NCBI GenBank assembly: GCA_913061095.1
Contig: CAJXVM010000001.1
Location: 186,001 to 250,000, forward strand
Reading direction: 5' to 3'
Origin: an uncultured Ignavibacteria bacterium
GTDB lineage: Bacteria > Bacteroidota > Ignavibacteria > SZUA-365
DNA: 64,000 bases
Position 1 is the stretch's first letter; every line of letters starts with the position of its first letter. Below the pieces are notes generated by a model. The model made no database searches. It was not told where the DNA came from and worked only from the letters and a program-made list of their open reading frames with translations. The translations under genes and the position numbers were made by a program. This document shows, in pieces, positions 61,805 to 64,000 of this stretch.

Positions 61805-64000
61805 TCACTGTTCCTGCACAATGTCGTCAAGGCGCGCCTCCAGTTCTGCAATGCGTGAGAGGAACACCTGCACGTCCGCTGCCGGAACGCTCGTTCCACC
61901 CGTTCGCGAGACAGTTTGCGACGTGCCGCTGGCGCTGACTTCACGCTGTTCGAGTACATCGATGCGCGCTTCAAGTTCGGCAATGCGCTCCGTGGCTGCG
62001 CGCAGTTCACGGGTGCGGCGCTCAAGCGCTTTGATCGCAGCGAGATTCACCCCGTCGATCGCGACACTATTGATGGTCAGGCTATCCGTCCCACAGAGTC
62101 GGAACGCCTGCCAGAAATCCTGCGCCATCGGACCGATATACCGCACCGACGGATCCGCGCCGATATAATTCCACTCGGATACCGGAAGCTGCCGGATTTT
62201 TTCGAGCAGCACCTCGCCGTCAATGTCACGAAAATTCTCTTTCATGCGCCGATCACTCGGGGTGCTCCATCCAGTCCCCGCAGGGGGCAGATATGCCCAG
62301 GTCGACAGGTTCGAACTCGTATAGAGACGGTATCCGCCGGCAAAACGCATGATCATCTGGTTGGGAGCCGAAGCTGAAACCTGGCTCGTTGATGAGTTAT
62401 CACCGATTGCGAAGGACCCCGCGTTCCCGGCAGTTCGTGCATACGACCCCATCGCGGTGGAGTAATCACCGCTGGCAGTGGTATTGCAACCGAGTGCGAT
62501 TGCACCCGTTCCCCCCGCACTGGTTTTGATTCCGATTGCAGTAGAGGCCTCGCCGGCAGCAACGGATCGAGAACCGCATGCCGTCGCATACATGCCATTC
62601 GCTTTGGTAACAAAACCAAGTGCAGTGGATACATAACCACTCGCTGTCGTCTTCAGGCCTATTGCAACGGCATAATTTGCATCCGCGGTCGATTCAGAAC
62701 CGAATGCAAGACTCTCAACGCCGGATGCAATGCACGTATTGCCTGCGGCAAAACTGTTCCGACCATTAGCCTGCGTCTGGGATCCGATCGCTACGGCATT
62801 TTCCCCGGAGGCGGCACTTTGCGTCCCCAGCGCGCATGATGCCGTACCGTCGGCCACGGTCAAACTCCCTGCAGCAATCGAGCGATTCCCTGCTGCCGTT
62901 GTTTGATGCCCGAGCGTCAGCGCATGATCACCACTGGCGGTTGTTTGAATTCCAGATGCAATCGCACAGCGGCCACTTGCCGTCGTCTCAGAACCCATTG
63001 CCAGGGACAAATCGCCACTGGCGATCGTACTATGCCCCAACGCCATTGACCATTTACCTGTGGCCTTTGTCCGACATCCGAATGCGGCAGCAGCCACATT
63101 ACTGGCCTCTGCTGACTCCCCCATCGCAAAGCAATACCTCTCCGAAGCGACTGTCCCGAAACCCATCGCAGCAGAATATAATCCGATATTGTTTGCATCC
63201 CACTGCGAGCTCGTCACATGTCCTGCGCGGAACGCGGCTGCACGGGGGTACCAGTGCATACGTGTACCCGCACCGTGATTCATCACCATCCCCCCCGCGA
63301 ATATTCCGGTAACGAGGAGCCCGTTCTCACCATCGACGTGCAATGTCGCCTCTGGTGATGATAATCCGATACCCATGCGAATACCGTCAAATACAAAGTG
63401 TGACGAGCCTTTCAGCCTACTCGTCCCGTCCCACAATGCAATCAGTCCTGTTGCACCGGAGCCGTTTACACCGCCGGAGGTAAGCTGCGTCCAGCCAATC
63501 GCTGATCCGTCGTAAGCGAGTACTTCGCCCGCGGTCGCTCCGACACTGCTGATTCTGGATGTCGTCACTGCTTCAGGGGCAATTTTGGTCGTTGTGACAG
63601 CATTGTCGGCGAGTTTGGAGCCGGTCACCGCGAGATTCCCCAGCTTTGCCGTCGTCACTGCGAGATTGGCGATTTTCTGTTCGATGACCCCGCCATCGAC
63701 AAGACCCAGCGTCACAGCCGGACCGGTGGGATTCAAAATCGAAATGGATCCGTCGGTATTGTGCAGGCTCACAATGCCCCCGCCCCCGCCCGAGGACGTG
63801 ATGGTGATCGTGCCGCCGTTGGTGCTGACGCTGGTGCCTCCCACACCGACCATTTCGATGTCGCCGGTCAGCTGGTTGAGGGATGTCACCGCGCCGGTCG
63901 CATCCGGTGCGAGTGCGGAGGAAACATCGGCCTGATCGGCACGGGCTGCGTGATCCGCATCGGCCGCACGATCCGCCGCGACTGCGCGCATGGCATAGGG
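61805..64000 (-). CDS. YadA-head / Peptidase_S74 trimeric fibre protein (5' end beyond window)
   Basis: At least 731 residues; the frame stays open past the right edge and its first visible residues (PYAMRAVAAD) match the 'APYAFSALRT' region of the convergent neighbour, so the N-terminal domain is outside. After 'TGAVTSLNQLTGDIEMVGVG' and 'SKLADNAVTTTKIAPEAVTT' linkers come about 17 YadA-head (Hep_Hag) repeats with 14-residue period ('AFGCRTKATGKWSMALGHST' and so on). The C-terminus is an intramolecular chaperone of the Peptidase_S74 type ('TPSDRRMKENFRDID', 'YIGPMAQDFWQAF') with a coiled coil. This is the architecture of trimeric phage-tail or adhesin fibres that self-trim. Surface adhesin is the likely role. 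Confidence 0.88.
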   Translation of the reverse strand, partial: PYAMRAVAADRAADADHAARADQADVSSALAPDATGAVTSLNQLTGDIEMVGVGGTSVSTNGGTITITSSGGGGGIVSLHNTDGSISILNPTGPAVTLGLVDGGVIEQKIANLAVTTAKLGNLAVTGSKLADNAVTTTKIAPEAVTTSRISSVGATAGEVLAYDGSAIGWTQLTSGGVNGSGATGLIALWDGTSRLKGSSHFVFDGIRMGIGLSSPEATLHVDGENGLLVTGIFAGGMVMNHGAGTRMHWYPRAAAFRAGHVTSSQWDANNIGLYSAAMGFGTVASERYCFAMGESAEASNVAAAAFGCRTKATGKWSMALGHSTIASGDLSLAMGSETTASGRCAIASGIQTTASGDHALTLGHQTTAAGNRSIAAGSLTVADGTASCALGTQSAASGENAVAIGSQTQANGRNSFAAGNTCIASGVESLAFGSESTADANYAVAIGLKTTASGYVSTALGFVTKANGMYATACGSRSVAAGEASTAIGIKTSAGGTGAIALGCNTTASGDYSTAMGSYARTAGNAGSFAIGDNSSTSQVSASAPNQMIMRFAGGYRLYTSSNLSTWAYLPPAGTGWSTPSDRRMKENFRDIDGEVLLEKIRQLPVSEWNYIGADPSVRYIGPMAQDFWQAFRLCGTDSLTINSVAIDGVNLAAIKALERRTRELRAATERIAELEARIDVLEQREVSASGTSQTVSRTGGTSVPAADVQVFLSRIAELEARLDDIVQEQ

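Overview
The window reads as one chromosomal contig of a Gram-negative bacterium of the Fibrobacteres-Chlorobi-Bacteroidetes (FCB) superphylum. At least seven large secreted proteins end in the C-terminal sorting domain of the type IX secretion system (typical 'NxPNPFNPST' start). There are two PorV/PorQ-like outer-membrane proteins, an lpxB gene (lipid A), and a promoter of the Bacteroidetes TTG-N20-TAnnTTT type before a tRNA. High GC together with the 'NPFNPST' signature suggests an Ignavibacteria/Kapabacteria-like or nearby lineage rather than a classical Bacteroidia, but the sequence does not settle this.

Layout. 0.5-7 kb: one 2154-residue surface protein built on ten 85-residue repeats. 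7-10.6 kb (minus strand): split transketolase and an AtuA-type pair. 10.9-12.3 kb: a POT-family peptide transporter. 12.4-15.1 kb (minus): a BNR/sortilin-like secreted protein. 15.3-17.6 kb: a tightly coupled AMMECR1 / Memo / DUF2520 operon. 17.6-23.5 kb (minus): an envelope operon of lipoprotein, BNR protein, two PorV/PorQ-like proteins and a glycosyltransferase. 23.7-29.7 kb (minus): psd-pssA-purS-purQ-tatA-gatA-HAD phosphatase-M50 protease. 29.8-31.6 kb: isoprenylcysteine methyltransferase-like and lpxB. 31.7-33.2 kb (minus): def-fmt. 33.3-37.3 kb: an SDR, a secreted 5'-nucleotidase-like enzyme and an NmrA-like protein. 37.4-39.4 kb (minus): yidD with a DUF4177-like and a GYF_2/NTF2-like protein.

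The most unusual part starts at 39.4 kb. Four palindromes (TACCCGGGTA type), spaced by whole helical turns, lie between yidD and an initiator tRNA gene. The tRNA is followed by a GIY-YIG nuclease gene and then by a second tRNA copy whose D-loop and variable/T-arm are replaced by GC-rich palindromes. A third fragment, the tRNA 3' end plus its terminator, lies 18.8 kb away at 58.6 kb. The stretch between is free of housekeeping genes. It holds three response regulators, a TPR-containing histidine kinase, three SBBP-repeat secreted proteins (two with a DUF7948-type N-terminal domain), a lipoprotein and a BNR protein. I read it as a candidate genomic island integrated at tRNA-fMet that carries a self-contained sensory and secreted-protein programme. 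No integrase gene is visible.

The right end (58.9-64 kb) has a small T9SS-sorted protein and two convergent genes with a shared N-terminal design. One of them is a YadA-head / Peptidase_S74 trimeric-fibre protein that runs off the window.
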